The notes beneath the pieces are model-generated. The model was not told the origin of the DNA. It saw only the letters and a program-made list of their open reading frames with translations, and made no database searches. DNA of 64,000 nucleotides from Megaustenia siamemsis. Taxonomy: Eukaryota > Mollusca > Gastropoda > Stylommatophora > Ariophantidae. Position numbers and translations under genes: made by a program. This document shows, one piece after another, positions 52,301-62,652 of this stretch; the stretch's first letter is position 1, and every line of letters begins with the position of its first letter. The stretch spans positions 77,056,335 to 77,120,334 of the forward strand of contig JAVIAB010000041.1 in NCBI GenBank assembly GCA_032433765.1, in the 5' to 3' direction.

Positions 52301-53300
52301 ATGTTTGCCATCTACAGCGTTGTTATCATTGCTGTGATCACTATCATCACTCATACCACATTTTATTTCAGGTCTTCCACTCTCGCTCGAGTTCCCCTAG
52401 TCCCTTCCCCTGCTCCTCTCTCCGACAGCATGCCCACACTTAAAAAGTTCTCGAACTCCATCCGCCGGGGCACTCTATCAGGCTTCCAGTATTTACCTAC
52501 AGACATCTCTTCTATATCCACTGAACTCGCCTTTACTAATTATAAGCTTACTAGATTCAGTTGCCACGTTAATTTCCTCCAAAATTGTATACGATTGAAG
52601 ATTCTCCTCCACGGATTCCGGTCTAAGTTCACCCCCTTTATCCACCAGCCTAACCCCAGTGAAATTAGGTGATTTGATAGTATTGAAAGACGCCTTGGTT
52701 TTCATCGTATGAGGCTCGTTCTAGCCAACCATACCAGGCTAGTCTCACACCTGCGCACTCAGCGTCTCCGGCTGGTAGCGAGACTCGGGTGTTTAATGAC
52801 CGACAACGACAACTTTATCCGTCAGATCATCCACGACTTCAATAGGCAACTCTACACTTTTATGTCCTCCCAGCACAAGAAGAAGATCTCCCACCTTCGC
52901 CCCGCTCCACACACGCCACGTCGGCCCCCGACTCTTTAGTTTTTTGCATTACCCCCCCCCACCCCCCGACCTCCATCTCTCACATAATGAGAGGTCTGTT
53001 CTCTCTAAAGGTTTTTAATTTATCCCCCTTCGTCCTTCTAGTGACCATTACCATCTCTGCAAGGGCGTCCATGATTTCCATAGGCGTATGCGCTTGAAGC
53101 TCCGTTTCTCTGGCACTACTGCTACTTCCTCCTCACCCACCCATGTAGATGAGTTCTCTCGCTTCCACTCCCTCAAATCGGATTGGACACCACGATCGGC
53201 GCATCACAGGCCTTGGATCAAGAAATAAATGTCACCTCACGTGAAATACAACAACTGTGCCCTAGAAAACTTCGCCGCTCTAATTTATCTCCCTGTGAGC
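52301..53300 (+). pseudogene. PLE 3 N-terminal coding region, frames broken
   Basis: Frames 52301-52672, 52709-52939 and about 53040-53300 together resemble the poorly conserved N-terminal part of PLE proteins, upstream of RT: 'YLPTDISSISTELAFTNYKL', 'NHTRLVSHLRTQRLRLVARL', then 'DHYHLCKGVHDFHRRMRLKL' and 'FHSLKSDWTP' with an aromatic/Pro-rich end. PLE proteins typically have 'F.RR.RLK...F' and 'S.W.P' just before RT. Family assignment leans on the pLTRs, because sequence conservation in this region is low. Confidence 0.6.
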
Positions 53301-53599
53301 TTCCTTTTTACTCTGACCTCGGTCCGAGAAACACAGGACACACAGGGAAGCCATTTTTATTTTCTTTAACATATTTCGATTATTTTTGTTTTGTATATTG
53401 AGTGTGTGTGTGTTTTTTGTTTGTTCCTGCTGAAGGCCTATTGGGCTGAAACGTCGTTCGAATCTGTGTCGTCTACTAATCACGTAAAGCTTCTAACATA
53501 CCATTTTTTTCAATTTTTCCTCGCATTCAGCTTAACTGCAGCTTTGCATTTTTATGCATTCATTTGTATTTCTTTGCCTTAGCCCCTGACTAACTACAA

Positions 53600-53894
53600 A
53601 CCTTGAATCTTTGCTACTTGAGGCAGAACCATTCAGTTTTGCCGTGAAACTGTCCGGAACTGTTAAGTCATTTACATAAATCCTAAACCAGGAGACCAGC
53701 AAAGATTAGTTGAGAATTGCCTCAACTGATGTAGAATTTGTGTCCGAATTACATGTGGTGTCGTTGTAACCAAACAGGAAAGAAGGTTCAGATTTTTGGG
53801 CGAATGTGTACACGAGAACCAAGTACTGACACTGGGGTCCAAAATATTCGTGCTGACAACTGTCATTGTTTGGGCATATCCCTGTAGATTTGTC

Positions 53895-53900
<6 letters not shown>
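53600..53900 (-). pseudogene. Antisense EGF + galactose-binding-like fragment, intron-less
   Basis: Minus strand, one frame: 'VCDKSTGICPNNDSCQHEYF' and 'GPQCQY' (end of an EGF repeat like the host exons). Next comes 'FLFGYNDTTC' (compare 'ITDGNDSTC' in exon 56971), a TAA stop, then 'SLLVSWFRIYVND' (compare 'YRITWFRVHVNN') and 'DSFTAKLNGS'. In the + strand gene the matching points are separated by introns; here they run on. That suggests a retrocopy, or a paralogous exon without introns, now dead. It is preceded by the (GA)n 3' tail of LINE N copy 2. Confidence 0.7.

Positions 53901-53935
<35 letters not shown>
53898..53935. repeat. (CT)n microsatellite = LINE N copy 2 tail
   Basis: About 17 CT units on the + strand, at the 3' end of the minus-strand LINE. 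Reading frames of alternating Arg-Glu here are artefacts. Confidence 0.9.
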
Positions 53936-55155
53936 GTTCAAGACTCAATCAGAGTAGGATTCCAGTTTCTCTCATGATGTCAGCTGTCTGTTTAAGAGAA
54001 TCGATTGCCCCATATAGTTTCTCTTCCAGGGAGGTGGGTGTGGACCACATTGCTCTTCTCAGGTCTGTGTACTGGGGGCAATCCTGTAGAACATGTTTTG
54101 TAGTCATATTGTCCAGTGTACAGTGGCATAGGCTGGTTGCACCTATTTTGAATTTGGTGAACATGTGATTCCTCATTCTATTGTGGCCAGTGCGTAGGGG
54201 AAGTATGATGACTTGATCGCTCCCAGATTGTTGGTGGTATCCGTCACTCTCGTTATGCTTTGTGTGTTCTCGTTTCCATTTTTCATGGAACTGATCCTTG
54301 AGGATGGATTTGGCTTCATCATCACTGAGCGGATGGTTCTCTTGTGGTAATCTCCCTCCCTCTTTAGCTAATTTGTCTGCGCATTCGTTCCCGTGTATAT
54401 TACAGTATGATGGTATCCACTGAATGACTACTCTCTGGAAGTTATTGCATAGTTGGTCCAGAGCTGTTCTCAAGTCATCTAGTTCATTGTTCTTGAGGCT
54501 TTTTAGAGCTGATAATATTGACAGTACATCAGTCAGAATCATCAATTTATTGTGCATGTTATTTGTGTGTTGAGTAGTCAGTGTTGCAGAATCTCTGATG
54601 CCTCAGTTTCTGCTTTAAAGTTGTTTGAGAATTTTCCAATAGCCATTGACTTAGTGATCTCGTCCTGATTATTCAGCGTCAAGAACACACCTCCCCCTCC
54701 ATTTCTGGTGGCATTTGTAACAGAGCCATCTGTGTATATGTGGGACCAAGAGTCATGTGGGTAGGTATTGTGTATGTATTTTTCTGCTACGTGTTTTCTT
54801 TCTGTGTCTGATTGGGTTGCCTTCTTCCATGATTCCTCTTATATTTTCCTTAAGTTCTGGTATTTTATGCCTTCCATGAGGAGACATATCAGATGGGCTC
54901 AAGGGTTGCAATATTGTTTGAGGAAGTACTGGATCTCCAGTAGTTAGTTCATTGGCAATTGCAGCGAAGTTGCTCCTCTTTAGTCGTACAATTCCGGAAC
55001 CAGATATTATTTGGTGCATCGGGTGGCTAAGAGCCTTCTATATTTCTCCGCTTGTTGCAATACTTTAGTGACCCGTCTGTCATCTAAGGGTTGTAAACCT
55101 GTTACTGTTTCTAGAGTCTTGATAGATGAGATTTCATAGCACCAGTGATGATACG
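53936..55155 (-). pseudogene. LINE N copy 2: RT end to RNase H, 5'-truncated
   Basis: Minus strand. The 202-codon frame 54557-53949 has 'MILTDVLSILSALKSL' (RNase H; compare LTDARSVLQAL), 'VIQWIPSYCNIHGNECADKL' (His replaced by Tyr in SHC), 'IILPLRTGHNRMRNHMFTKF' and 'CHCTLDNMTTKHVLQDC'. Upstream broken frames hold 'TGLQPLDDRRVTKVLQQAEK' and 'IVRLKRSNFAAIANEL', aligning with LINE N near 'RDTKVLIQAEK'. The 5' edge at about 55155 abuts LINE A. Related to, but clearly diverged from, 19173-22689. Confidence 0.85.
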
Positions 55156-55850
55156 GCATTACTTCTGTTTTCTCGGTATTTAGACTGAGACCTTTCTTTT
55201 TGCTTTCTCTCACTATTATGTCTATTATTTATTGTATTTTATTCCCCGTCTCTACTATTAAAACTGTGTCATTGTTTACGTTTTCACCGTTCACTTAAGT
55301 TCATTTTGTGTCTACAATTGATCTCACAGGTTCGCTATAATTTAAGAACAAATCTGGCGACCGAGCACAACCTATTCTGACACATTGTGTTATAATATGG
55401 AGCTGTAGTGTTTGTTAGCCAGATCTTATGGGTGTAGTTTGTTACCAATACACGTTTGTATGGCTCCCAGTCCTTAAATGGATGTTTAGAAACTTCTGCA
55501 TTTTAATTATTTCCACTTGCTTTACTTTGTTAAATGCTTACATGTTGTCTATGATGCAAATATATAGATCTTTCTTTACCTTCATGGTTCCTTCTTTTCA
55601 TTGTTTCCAAATGTACCAAACAATTTTGGTGTCTGTTCCTTCCACAAATCCACATTGGTTCTCGCTATTCCGTGTTTTATTATGTTCCTGGCAAGTACCG
55701 CTCATGATGATTCTTAATAATATTTAGGTCATATGACTCATGAGACTAATAGTGCGGATATCTTCAAAATCAGTGGCACCTGGCTTCTTTAGGATGGCTA
55801 CAATGAGAGATTTTAGATTTTCAAATATTGCCCACTGTTATATGTACCCT
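55156..55850 (-). pseudogene. LINE A RT fragment
   Basis: Minus strand, broken frames: 'VAILKKPGATDFEDIRTISL' (55790), 'NQCGFVEGTD' (55650), 'LYICIIDNM' and 'AFNKVKQVEIIK' (motif A, 55540), 'CARSPDLFLNYSE' (55370), 'NNDTVLIVETGNKIQ' (55260) and 'RESKKKGLSLNTEKTEVM' (55200). It is cut by LINE N copy 2 at about 55155. Confidence 0.75.
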
Positions 55851-56512
55851 TAAGTAGTTGTGCTCTGTCACCTGTACACCGAGCACTACTAATGCATCTA
55901 TCTTTTCGAACGTATTATCGTTATTTTTCGAGACCTGGAGCTTAGTCACTTATCATGAGTTGATTTGTCTCTCCCACTTCACTCTGCTTGATTGGTTGTC
56001 CCGTGTCTTTGTTTGAATTGTTTAGCTCTGGTCTCTAATCATATTAGAGGTGACTAATAACTTTGCCTAACTCCCCATTATCTATTGCATTTCTTTTATT
56101 GTATTTACTTCATATCATTTGTACACATCCTGAAATTGTGACTTCTTTTCTTCCTGGAAATTAATTTAAACGACTGTGCATGAATTTGATTTTTCTCTTT
56201 TCTTGTTCCCCCCCCCCTTGTTTCCCCCCCCCCCCACGCATTTTTTTTCAAATTTCTTCTTCAACCATTTGTCCGTTGCTACTCTACATTTTGAATTACT
56301 TGTGCAAAATTGTGTATGTTATTTTTGAGTGTACGACCAGGTTAAGTATATACGTTCGATTAAGTAGATACGATATCCAGGATTGGCAAATTCAGCCACG
56401 AGAGATGTTCAGTAAAGCAGCACCCAGTACGAGACACTAATGCTTTACCAAACTACTGACTACTGACAATATCTTGATTGCTTGCTACCAACCGTCTGTC
56501 AAGACGCCAAAG

Positions 56513-56516
<4 letters not shown>
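55851..56516. other. Unassigned sequence with C and T runs
   Basis: Runs of C at about 56209-56236 and of T at about 56243. No gene or element recognised. Confidence 0.3.
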
Positions 56517-56569
<53 letters not shown>

Positions 56570-56640
56570 TTGCGTGCGTGTGTGTATATGTATATATATG
56601 CATATATTATATGTATATATATGTTATACTCATAAATAAT
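56517..56640. repeat. (TA)n/(TG)n microsatellite
   Basis: About 22 TA units followed by mixed TG, CG and TATG repeats. Confidence 0.95.
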
Positions 56641-56970
56641 TCAAGGTTAATTTATATTATGCGACAGAAAGATATCTTCAAGGTTCCTTTACAATATACT
56701 CAAGTGTTTTTCGTTTACGTCATTGTTTAGATATATCGATTCAAACTGTCCTCATCTTTAGGGACAATTTAATTTTAAGCGAAAAAAAAAATGATATATG
56801 TCATGTGACATTCAAAAGAAGACAGTTAAAATGCAGATTCAGTACATTGTATGGTAAATATGAGTATAACTGATATCTCATTTCACAACATGAAAACGTA
56901 CACTCACAAAACCACATATTATCACACACATACACACACTGATTAAAATGTCGCTGTTTCATTTGTACAG

Positions 56971-57135
56971 CTGACCTAGCCAATAGTAACACTGTTATTA
57001 ACGGAAACATTTTGCTGGACACGATAACTGATGGCAATGATAGCACCTGCCTTGGTAGATTAACCAATAACGTAACTGTGGCCTGGAGTGTTCCCTATCG
57101 TATTACCTGGTTCCGTGTACATGTCAATAATCCCA
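56971..57135 (+). CDS. Galactose-binding-like domain exon A (55 codons, phase 1-1)
   Basis: Between 'tttcatttgtacag' and 'gtaagtgaac'. It encodes 'DLANSNTVINGNILLDTITD', 'GNDSTC', 'TVAWSVPYRITWFRVHVNN'. A segment with '...TDGNDSTC' and a later W-F-R-[VI] strand following an EGF ending in CQY is characteristic of the F5/8C- or fucolectin-like module attached to EGF repeats in mollusc proteins. It begins with CT, completing the codon started by A at the end of an EGF exon (Thr). The module would lie outside the cell and bind sugar or ligand, by family analogy only. Confidence 0.82.
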
Positions 57136-57472
57136 GTAAGTGAACATCCAAAGACAGTCTAACGTTGACACTTAATGTGCTGCTATAATGAGTATACCAC
57201 AAAGGTAGAGCAAATCAATTATTTATTTACAATTTTCTATTTATATTTGTATCCTCCGATATGTGGTACATCTCTCTTTCGTTTCATCATGTTATCTCTG
57301 ATCCTGCTGTTTATTTCTCCTTGATTTACATGTCACGCTCATTCTAGGTGTAGGCTCATTCTAGATGTAGCATAGTTTAATTTATTTCGTTATAAGTTTG
57401 TGTTGTTCTCATTTTCTGAGAAAGCCACATGTAGGCCCAAACGTCAGCATTTTGTTGTGTTTCTTTTTTGTG

Positions 57473-57710
57473 AAGCTATCACCACACCTTGTAGGAGTGT
57501 AAGTTACAGCCCACTACTTTCTCCTTCTACAAGCTATCACCACACCTTGTAGGAGTGTACGTTACAGCCCACTACTTGCTCCTTCTACAAGCTATCACCA
57601 TACCTTGTATGAGTGTACGTTACAGCCCACTACTTGCTCCTTCTACAAGCTATCACCATACCTTGTAGGAGTGTAAGTTACAGCCCACTACTTGCTCCTT
57701 CTACAAGCTT
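57473..57710. repeat. 58-bp tandem repeat, 4 copies
   Basis: The unit begins aagctatcaccacaccttgt and ends in ...gctccttctac; starts at 57473, 57531, 57589 and 57647. The sequence is unrelated to the 58-bp PLE array. It is preceded by 'ctgagaaagccacatgtagg' and cccaaacgtc, similar in layout to the PLE motif, so it may be a pLTR relic. Confidence 0.95.
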
Positions 57711-57954
57711 TTACCGCCACACTGCAATTATCTCCCTTTTCCTTACTTATAAAATCATCTACTAATTGCCATAGACTGCCATTGTCTACAGCAAAATAAT
57801 ATTTTGTTTAGTAGCCACTATTTTCTTCTTTAGTTGCACAACAATTGCTCGCCAATGTCATTTATAGTTAACGGTCACATTTTTAGTAAGTGAACGATGT
57901 TGTGTGATGGTTGAATTAAGCTGCCGTGCATGTTATGATAAGTTACACGATGAA

Positions 57955-58380
57955 AAGTTTCGTTAAAACGTTATGTTATATTATATTGATCACGCTTAAG
58001 ACGTTACGCTATATTATATTAAGACGTTATTATGTTAAGACGTTAAATTATATTAAGTTCTGTTAGACGTTATTTTATATGATATAAAGCTCCGATAAGA
58101 AGTTATGCTATAGTATATAATGTTCTGTTAAGACGTTATGTTATATTACATCAGGTTTTGTTATACTAGTTCTGCTAAGACGATAGGTTATCTTAGACTA
58201 AGTTCTGTTATGATCTTATGCTATATTATATTTAGTTCTCTTTTGACGTAATGTTATATTATATCAAATTATGTTTTCTGTTTAGGTTATAGTATACTAG
58301 TTCTGTTAATGGCGTTAGGGATATAAAATGCTCAGTTATGTTAAGACGGTATGTTACTTATGTTAAGTGTTGCTATGTTA
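57955..58380. repeat. Degenerate ~32-bp AT-rich repeat
   Basis: Variants of 'gttctgttaagacgttatgt' plus 'tatattatatt' recur about a dozen times with indels. Not coding. Confidence 0.75.
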
Positions 58381-58381
58381 A

Positions 58382-58560
58382 GATCATCGTCGCTGCACTC
58401 CGGACACATTTATATGTGCTCCGATAATATCCTTGAAATAATGAGGACCTTTGGTTAGAGATTTTAAGTTACTGGCACTGATTTACGAAGTCTGGTGTGA
58501 GTCCTTGTCCGTTTTCAACTCATGCTCTGTCTGGTGTCTTAGTCTGAGGGTAGATGTTAT
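58382..58560 (-). pseudogene. Possible LINE B-related 3' end
   Basis: The minus strand reads 'MCPECSDDDL' after an 'EHI' segment (58430-58385), resembling 'EHLWTCSECNDDDP' at the end of LINE B. Upstream sequence is too decayed to follow. Confidence 0.35.
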
Positions 58561-58853
58561 AGTAAATGAATCATACGGTTCTTTTTTGCACATGGATGTT
58601 AAAATGTGTTTACATTGTTGAGTAGTAGTGCTTTGTAGAAATAATAATGATTGCAATAGGGATTGTAAAAACTGTAGTAATAATATTAGTTGTTGAATTA
58701 ATAGTTGTCTGTGTAGCTTAGTAATAGTTGTAAAAATACTGCAGTGTTAATGGTATGAATACATGTTTAAAGAACTATGTGTTTATGCGGTATTGTCAAT
58801 TATTTATATTGAAATGTCGCGCTGTTGTTAAACATTCTTTGCACTCTCAACAG

Positions 58854-59045
58854 GAGACCTGAGAAGTTTCACTTTCCTGTATGTAAATGACAATGGTGCC
58901 TCATCATTTGAATGTCTTAATATCAGCAGTCCATCATTTAATGGTAAAGCATTGGAACTCCACTGTAACATGAACTACAAGATTAGGGCAATTATCATAA
59001 CAGGCCAGGGTGTCCAGTCTTTGTGTTCAATTTACATCAGTGGAG
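58854..59045 (+). CDS. Galactose-binding-like domain exon B (64 codons, phase 1-1)
   Basis: 192 bp between 'ctctcaacag' and 'gtaagtttct'. It encodes 'DLRSFTFLYVNDNGASSFEC', 'SPSFNGKALELHC', 'MNYKIRAIIITGQGVQSLCS' and 'IYISGG'. The order (strand after WFRV, two internal Cys, I-I-I-T segment, final L-C-E/S-[IV] strand) matches the C-terminal half of a fucolectin/F5/8C-like module. It completes the domain started in exon A. The exon ends with one base of a codon, so further exons (probably more EGF, or a membrane segment) are expected beyond 59045 but are not recognised in the window. Confidence 0.82.
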
Positions 59046-59414
59046 GTAAGTTTCTCTATTAAATGTCTGCATTCTTTAATATAAAGACATCAACTTGACT
59101 TTAATCTTAAAACGATTGTAACATTTTCAGGGGAAGATTTCTAGCCAACGGTTACAATGTAACTTGAATTTTAAAAAGGTGTTAAATATCTGACTTCAAG
59201 TATTAATAGTGGTTTTAAGTTAAAGAAATTGGTGTGTTAATGATGTTTCTTAGGTTTCCCTATATTAGATAAATTGTTTCAAAAACTGAATAATTGTACA
59301 CTTTCTTGTATGACGTATTTAACTATTTTGTTATTGACAGACGCGTTAGTTCAATGTAAACTATAACGTCTAATCCACTTAATTGTTTCATAGTAGAAGC
59401 CTGTAGTGACTAAA
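59046..59414 (+). other. Intron sequence after exon B
   Basis: AT-rich, with no features beyond the donor gtaagttt. Confidence 0.5.
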
Positions 59415-59493
59415 CTCAGACAGAAGATGTACACAAGAGGTGAGATGCGGAATGGCTCCGGCAAAAGCAGCTTTTCAAAAAATGAGGAAGGTA

Positions 59494-60536
59494 CAGGGTG
59501 TTTCTAAAGTCGCAGTGCAGTGAATTTCTACTCTCGGAAGAAAAACGTCACCAGAAATGCGGTTAACTAATGCGTCACACAAATTGTAAAATAAATGGTA
59601 TTATTCAAATATACTTGACTGCTATCGGCGAGCTTATAATGGGTAATGTTGGTATTAACACAATAAAGTTGTGCCTAAAGCATATGTTGAAAATGTCCAC
59701 CACGGGCCTCAAGACATGTCGTGATTTGTCTTTCCATATTTGCGAAAACCTTCAGAATAATGTCTGGTGATATTTGTTTAATCTTGTCTACTATTTCAGT
59801 CTTTAGGTCATTAATTGTCTGCGGATTATTTTCATAAACTTTCCCCTTCAATGCCCCCCACAGATAATAATCTGGGGGTGTTAGATCTGGTGAACGAGCA
59901 GGCCAGATTCCACGTGAAATAATGCGATTTGCAAATATGCTTTCTAAATAATTGAGTGTTGTTGTGGCTGTGTGTGCTGTTGCCCCATCCTGCTGAAACC
60001 AGGATTCCATAATTTCCCGTTCTGTAAGGTGTGTTATGAACGGTTCCAGAATTAAAGTACGGTAACGTTCTGCATTTATTGTTTCATTAAAAAATATAGG
60101 TCCTATTATCCGCATACGACTTATAGCGCACCCTACTCCGACTTTTTGATCGTAAAGCGGCACTTGTTGAAATTCATGGGGGTTTTCACTGCTCCACAGC
60201 CGATTGTTCTGACTGTTCACATAACCGGATAAATGAAACCAGGCCTCATCAGTGAAAAAAGTGACGTCAAGGATGGCAGCGCCATGTTCATAAATAAAAT
60301 TCTGAAACCACATGCAGTAGTTTAAACGGGATTCATAATCTCTTTCTTGGAGTTGAGACACTTCAGTTAATTTGTATGGACGATAGTGTAGTTCACTTCT
60401 TAAAACCTTGTGAACAGAACTCTTAGATATTTGCACCTGTTGAGGCAAGTGGTTTAAAGATGCATTTGGACTCATTGTAATTCTGTCTTGGAGTTCCATA
60501 ATTTGGTCTTGTGAAATTGAAGGTCTTCCAGATCGG
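59494..60536 (-). mobile_element. Mariner-like element 1, 5'-truncated (left one of two)
   Basis: The left end 'cagggtgtttctaaagtcgc' follows TA (59492-59493) and resembles the complement of the right end at 61858. Its transposase (59675-60536) lacks the N-terminal DNA-binding part and runs straight into the left terminal repeat of element 2, so its own right end is missing. Confidence 0.85.
59675..60536 (-). pseudogene. Mariner-like transposase, N-terminally truncated
   Basis: The frame is open from the truncation point (first Met at 60499, 274 codons). It starts at 'GRPSISQDQI', the linker after the first HTH, then 'FTDEAWFHLSGYVNSQNNRL' (first Asp), 'WFQQDGATAHTA' (second Asp) and 'PARSPDLTPPDYYLWG' (third Asp). 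I count 38 residues between the second and third Asp. The catalytic domain is complete, but the paired helix-turn-helix region is absent. About half of its residues match element 2. Confidence 0.87.
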
Positions 60537-61858
60537 TGGGTATTTCTTTAATGACTGTGCATTATTTGAAAATCTAGTTCTTCCAATTTATTTATGTAAA
60601 TCACGCATCATGTACTGCTGTAGCTTGTTCCTTTTTCGGTAAAGTTAAACATATAACATCACTATTCACAAAAGGTATTCGAAATATCCAGCCACGTTTT
60701 AGTTGGCAAATGTTGATACGTTTTTTCATATTGTCAAAAACCTTACGCAGTATGGGCTGTGTAACATTATTAATGTTGTTGGCGATTGAAACCTGCAGCT
60801 CATCGCGTGTGTGGGGATTGTTTTCGTACACTTTTCCTTTCAGTTCACCCCAAAGATAGTAATCCATGGGAGTAAGATCAGGAGACCGTGCAGGCCAAAT
60901 TCCGCGAGAGATTATACGATTAGCAAAAATTTCATATAAAAATTCCAGTGATTTTACAGCAGTGTGAGCAGTTGCGCAATCTTGTTGAAACCAAGCTTTT
61001 TCAATTTCTGGCTCAGAAAGTTGGGTTACGAATCGCTCCAGTATGTTAATCCTGTATCTTTCTGAATTTATTGTGTCATAGAAGAAAATTGGGCCGATTA
61101 TCCGCTGACGACTCATTGCACACCACACTCCTACTTTCTGATCGTGGAGAGGCACTGGGTGCAATGCATGTGGATTTTCATCACTCCAAAGACGATCATT
61201 CTGCCTATTCACGCACCCAAACAAATGGAACCATGCTTCATCTGTGAATAAAGTGAAATCAAGGATTTCCTCACCTTCTTGGGCTAGAAAATTCTCAAAC
61301 CACATACAATAATTAATTATGGATTGGTGATCTAATTCTTTTAATTGAGGAACGACGGAAAATTTGTACGGATGTAATACTTTAATTTTTTTTTTCAGAA
61401 CTCTATGAACAGTACTGCTTGATTTGTGCACTTGTTGAGCCAGCTTTCTTATTGATTTGCCAGGACTCATTAGAATGCTGTCCTGGATGTTGAGAGATGT
61501 TACTTCAAGAACAGATGGTCTACCAGGACGGCTAACATCGTGTACACTACCGGTGTTTTGAAATTTGATTATTAAATTACTCACAGTATTTCGATGAGGC
61601 ACTGGTGTATCAGGAAATCTATTCACAAATTGTTCAACAACCCCATTCGAATACTTGCCGCCGTTACGGAACACATGCTCCACTATAAATACTCTTTCTT
61701 CAATCGTTAACACCATTGTAAGCCAGATCTATCATGTAGCAGTGATGTTTAAATGAACACGTAAATGGTGCTTGAACTATTACGTCATACATAGATAAAA
61801 TTTAGGTGCGTAATTATTTCAACAACAAAAAATGCACAGTCATTAAAGAGACACCCTA
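60537..61858 (-). mobile_element. Mariner-like element 2, 1.32 kb, both ends present
   Basis: Left end at about 60537 ('tgggtatttctttaatgactgtgcat', in part) and right end (complement 'tagggtgtctctttaatgac', ending 61858, next to TA 61859-61860) are inverted repeats over about 27 bp. It encloses an intact transposase. The left end directly abuts truncated element 1, with no clear TA or spacer between them. Confidence 0.85.
60601..61716 (-). CDS. Intact mariner-superfamily transposase, 371 aa
   Basis: One uninterrupted frame. N-terminal helix-turn-helix region 'MVLTIEERVFIVEHVFRNGG' and 'HRNTVSNLIIKFQNTGSVHD' (residues 1-60); linker 'RPGRPSV' (64); second HTH 'SIRKLAQQVHKSSSTVHRVL' (87-107); catalytic 'FTDEAWFHLFG' (first Asp, about 157), 'WCAMSRQRIIGPIFF' (199), 'WFQQDCATAHTA' (second Asp, about 244) and 'RGIWPARSPDLTPMDYYLWG' (third Asp, about 283). 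The 38-residue gap is longer than the 34 of classic mariner and closer to the DD37-41D groups common in invertebrates. The Met at 61716 lies 142 bp inside the right terminal repeat, as expected. Potentially functional. Confidence 0.9.
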   Translation of the reverse strand: MVLTIEERVFIVEHVFRNGGKYSNGVVEQFVNRFPDTPVPHRNTVSNLIIKFQNTGSVHDVSRPGRPSVLEVTSLNIQDSILMSPGKSIRKLAQQVHKSSSTVHRVLKKKIKVLHPYKFSVVPQLKELDHQSIINYCMWFENFLAQEGEEILDFTLFTDEAWFHLFGCVNRQNDRLWSDENPHALHPVPLHDQKVGVWCAMSRQRIIGPIFFYDTINSERYRINILERFVTQLSEPEIEKAWFQQDCATAHTAVKSLEFLYEIFANRIISRGIWPARSPDLTPMDYYLWGELKGKVYENNPHTRDELQVSIANNINNVTQPILRKVFDNMKKRINICQLKRGWIFRIPFVNSDVICLTLPKKEQATAVHDA

Positions 61859-62320
61859 TACTATGCAATGTATTTTTGACAATAGGAACAAGAAAAAGAG
61901 TTATTAAATGTTATGTAGAGCCAGTCTTAACATATGGATGTGAATCATGGTCAATAGGACAACACACAAGAAAATCACTGGAGTATGTAGTTTTGTGGTT
62001 TAACAAAAGAATGTTGAGAATATCATGGAAAGCTAAGAAGAGTAGTGAAAACGTTCTGAAAGAGGCCAAAGCAAAAAGATAGCTAATTTACAATATTAGG
62101 AAGAAACAATGATCATAGTTTGGCCATTCAATGAGATGAGAACAGCTGGGATATATTGTAACAACTGGGAATATTGAGGGACGAAGAGATACCAGACAGC
62201 TTAAGAGAATGGCTAGGCAAAAAGTCAACAACATAAATTATAAATAACTGTCGAGATCGAAATTTGTGGAGAGACATGACCACCTACCCCAGCAGGCCTG
62301 GTACATGATGATGATGATAG

Positions 62321-62652
62321 TGACTATACTACTGAACAATGCTATAAAAGAAAGACAAACTCATGTGATTCACAGTAGCATCTTGTTACATCCTAACAAC
62401 AGTTTGATTTAAACTTTACAAATATGAAATGGCAGGAGTTGACGGGTATACGTAGCTTATATTTTATTTTTGACACACTATTTTTAGTTTCTAGTTATAA
62501 CAATTCCCTTTCTTCTTTGTCTTCAACGACATAACGAAAGTTGAAGTAAGAGAAAATGAAGTCGAGCAATGAAATGAAAAGTTCAAGGCTTCACGTCAAA
62601 TATTTATGAGAAAGAAATGACATAATAAAATGTCCCAGTATAAATAAATATA
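62321..62652. other. Unassigned AT-rich sequence
   Basis: No gene or repeat recognised. Confidence 0.35.

Larger units (their letters stand above)
57136..58853 (+). other. Intron with repeats between exons A and B
   Basis: Donor gtaagt, acceptor 'gcactctcaacag'. It contains a hammerhead-like stem (57416-57445), a 58-bp array, a degenerate 'gttaagacgttatgttatat' region and a possible LINE B 3' end, listed separately. Confidence 0.8.
59415..62320 (+). pseudogene. LINE A C-terminus, interrupted by two mariner-like elements
   Basis: Left piece 59415-59493 ('agatgcggaatggctccggc'). Right piece 61861-62320 reads 'GTRKRVIKCYVEPVLTYGCE', 'SWSIGQHTRKSLEYVVLWF', 'KRMLRISWKAKKSSENVLKE', '...FGHSMR' and ends in a (GAT)n tail (about 62308). 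The pieces join across TA to match 39200-39300. Frames are broken. Confidence 0.83.

Noticed and set aside
53672..53948. Minus-strand frames with long Arg-Glu repeats
   Set aside because: The repeats are a (CT)n microsatellite; only the following EGF/galactose-binding-like segment is meaningful.
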